From: Gammaproteobacteria bacterium | GTDB taxonomy: Bacteria > Pseudomonadota > Gammaproteobacteria > DSM-16500 | Reading direction: 5' to 3' | DNA: 36,357 bases | Assembly: GCA_013286495.1 (NCBI GenBank) | Contig: JABDFQ010000016.1 | Span: 1 to 36,357, forward strand | Made by a program: the position numbers and the translations under genes | Notes under the pieces: model-generated | Seen by the model: the letters and a program-made list of their open reading frames with translations, nothing else | Told to the model about the DNA's origin: nothing | Databases searched by the model: none | Part shown: positions 34,702-36,357 of the stretch, one piece after another | Numbering within the stretch: the first letter of the stretch is position 1 | How the letters are laid out: each line of letters opens with the position of its first letter

Positions 34702-35691
34702 TCATGCGCGTGCAAAATCAAACGTCAGCACATCCGCAATATTTTCCTTCTCCATTGCGAGCATCATCAAGCGATCGATCCCAAGCGCAATACCTGAGCA
34801 ATCTGGCAAGCCATGCGACAAGCCACCGAGAAATAACTCATCAATTGGCATATCGTTTAATTGCATCTGCTCACGAACCTTGCGATTATTTTCAAACCGC
34901 GCACGTTGTTCTTCCGCATGTTGCAACTCATGAAAACCATTCGCTAGTTCAATCCCGCGATAATACACTTCGAAACGTGAAGCAACGGGTGGATTGCTAT
35001 TTTCCTGAATGCGTGCAAGTGCTGCTTGCGATGCCGGAAAATCATAAATGAAATACGGTCTATCTTCATTCATGCGTGGTTCAATATATTCAGACATCAG
35101 TAATTGTAACCACGTATCGCGATCTGAGATTTCATCAGCTACGGAAAGATTAATTGATTGCGCACAATTTTTTAAATCAGCAAGTGATGCGTGATGCGGA
35201 TCAATTTGCAAATATTCCTGAAAAATTTCCGCATACGTTCTACGCAGTGCAGCAGGTTTTTTTAATAACAATTGTAATAATTCATCTGTCTCATTCATTA
35301 ACGCATGATGATCGAAACCTGGTCGATACCATTCAATCATTGTGAATTCAGGATTATGATTGCGCCCTACTTCGCCTTGCCGAAATGCTTTTGTGATTTG
35401 AAAAATAGCGCCACTGCCAGCAGCAAGTAAGCGTTTCATCGCATATTCAGGTGAAGTTTGCAGATAATAACATTGCTGTTGCTGGCTGCCTTGTGCCTGA
35501 AAATAAGCAGGAATGCTTTGTATAAAAGGATCAGTCACGGAAGTGTGACACAGCACAGGCGTTTCCACTTCCAGCACATCGCGCGCAGCAAAAAAATGTC
35601 GGATGACATTTATCATGCTTGCGCGCTTAACCAGAGTGTCACGCGAGGCAGAGGGTTGCCAAAGTGATTTATTCTTTTGCGCGGGAAACAT
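34702..35691 (-). CDS. epmA: EF-P lysine lysyltransferase EpmA
   Basis: EpmA (GenX/PoxA/YjeA) is a class II LysRS paralog that attaches beta-lysine to [27 protein letters not shown] at the N-terminus is typical. Class II motifs follow: [47 protein letters not shown] and the motif 3 stretch [11 protein letters not shown]. It lacks the tRNA anticodon-binding domain of true LysRS. From the ATG at 35691 it is 329 aa, close to the 325 of E. coli. The start lies inside the last 23 bases of efp, so the two are coupled. A longer in-frame start at 35808 adds 39 unlike residues. Confidence 0.93.
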   Translation of the reverse strand: MFPAQKNKSLWQPSASRDTLVKRASMINVIRHFFAARDVLEVETPVLCHTSVTDPFIQSIPAYFQAQGSQQQQCYYLQTSPEYAMKRLLAAGSGAIFQITKAFRQGEVGRNHNPEFTMIEWYRPGFDHHALMNETDELLQLLLKKPAALRRTYAEIFQEYLQIDPHHASLADLKNCAQSINLSVADEISDRDTWLQLLMSEYIEPRMNEDRPYFIYDFPASQAALARIQENSNPPVASRFEVYYRGIELANGFHELQHAEEQRARFENNRKVREQMQLNDMPIDELFLGGLSHGLPDCSGIALGIDRLMMLAMEKENIADVLTFDFARA

Positions 35692-36238
35692 ACTCGCCAG
35701 TTCTGGTATCGACTTTGATGATTTCGCCTTCCTGAATGAACAATGGAACGCGCACGACTGCACCACTTTCCAGTTTGGCAGGTTTGCCGCCGCTACCAGC
35801 AGTATCACCTTTCAGGCCAGGATCAGTTTCAACAATTTTAAGATTCACGAACATGGGTGGTACAACAAGAATCGGTACGTTATTCCATAATGTTAATTTG
35901 CATTCGGCCTGTTCTTTTAACCAGATTTTTGCATCAGCCACTTCTGCTTCATGCAATGCATATTGTTCATAGGTTTCAGTTGCCATGAAATGCCATTCAT
36001 TGCCATCACCATATAAATATTGTGCATCGATTTCGATCACATCAGCGGAGGGAATGCTGTCACCAGATTTGTAAGTACGTTCAATCACGCGACCAGTTTT
36101 CAAGTTGCGATATCGCAAGCGATTAAACGCCTGACCTTTGCCTGGTTTGACAAATTCATTATCAACCACGACACAAGGATCATTGTCGATGATAAGTTTC
36201 ATTCCACTTCTGATTTCATTTAAACCATACGAACTCAT
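35669..36238 (-). CDS. efp: elongation factor P
   Basis: EF-P rescues ribosomes stalled on polyproline stretches. The three-domain protein is 189 aa as in E. coli. The loop VKPGKGQAF carries Lys34, the residue modified by EpmA, and domain 3 reads [32 protein letters not shown] lies 9 bases before the ATG. EpmA follows directly, and EpmB is not seen in this window. The 119 bases to the right edge hold nothing I can support. Confidence 0.97.
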   Translation of the reverse strand: MSSYGLNEIRSGMKLIIDNDPCVVVDNEFVKPGKGQAFNRLRYRNLKTGRVIERTYKSGDSIPSADVIEIDAQYLYGDGNEWHFMATETYEQYALHEAEVADAKIWLKEQAECKLTLWNNVPILVVPPMFVNLKIVETDPGLKGDTAGSGGKPAKLESGAVVRVPLFIQEGEIIKVDTRTGEYVSRAKE

Positions 36239-36357
36239 AAAGCATCACTCCTGAAATAGTTGCCGTATCATAGCTTTTGAAGAGCATAAAAACAAATTTG
36301 GAAATGGGTAAGCAGAAGGAAGCAGGTGATTCAAGAAAGCATTTGAGTGCGTATAGC

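Overview
The window is a compact, AT-leaning bacterial chromosome segment. Its gene content and local orders point to a gammaproteobacterium: ubiE-ubiJ-ubiB, mnmG-rsmG-parA, ygfB-pepP-ubiH, trxA-rho and efp-epmA. Several features recall host-associated or amoeba-associated Legionellales (Coxiella, Legionella and Aquicella relatives). These are single-copy orphan proteins with an effector-like build, a PmrA-type regulatory box, Sel1 repeats and palindromic intergenic repeats. That placement is an inference from gene content; no 16S rRNA or tRNA gene was seen.

Layout. 1-2066: end of a small membrane-protein gene, a small unknown gene, then dacB (PBP4). 2068-2198: palindromic repeat between convergent genes. 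2215-5161 (-): ubiquinone operon ubiE-ubiJ-ubiB. 5310-8225: a secreted cysteine-containing protein, a large membrane protein with a UbiA-like C-terminal half, and a Gln-rich secreted protein on the opposite strand. 8312-8446: perfect long hairpin plus 22-bp tandem units, in the place where parB often lies. 8470-11749 (-): mnmG-rsmG-parA. 11889-12076: a very long palindrome. 12103-14048 (+): FAD oxidoreductase and aldo/keto reductase with overlapping ends. 14058-15482 (-): pncB. 15555-17607 (+): Sel1 lipoprotein, rsmA, apaH. 17614-18105 (-): folA. 18152-19831 (-): a 559-aa membrane protein of unknown function with a PmrA-like box upstream. 20033-25931 (+): ygfB, pepP, ubiH and a 937-aa ACP/adenylating-enzyme/acyltransferase fusion. 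26012-28275 (+): trxA, rho, EVE-domain protein. 28320-34623: an accessory-looking block with an Rpn/YhgA-like nuclease, a protein resembling a degenerate Ras-like GTPase, a DEAD-box helicase with a long charged repeat tail, and a tandem pair of similar orphan proteins. 34702-36238 (-): efp and epmA.

How the genes work together. Ubiquinone synthesis is represented twice: ubiE-ubiJ-ubiB, and ubiH in the ygfB operon. Translation and tRNA/rRNA maintenance are served by mnmG, rsmG, rsmA, efp with its lysyl-modifying enzyme EpmA, and the helicase. The parts most likely to hold something undescribed are the 559-aa protein under a PmrA-like box, the 29.3-34.6 kb orphan proteins, the UbiA-like fusion, and the ACP-ligase-acyltransferase fusion. 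No toxin-antitoxin pair, CRISPR array, prophage or restriction system was found.
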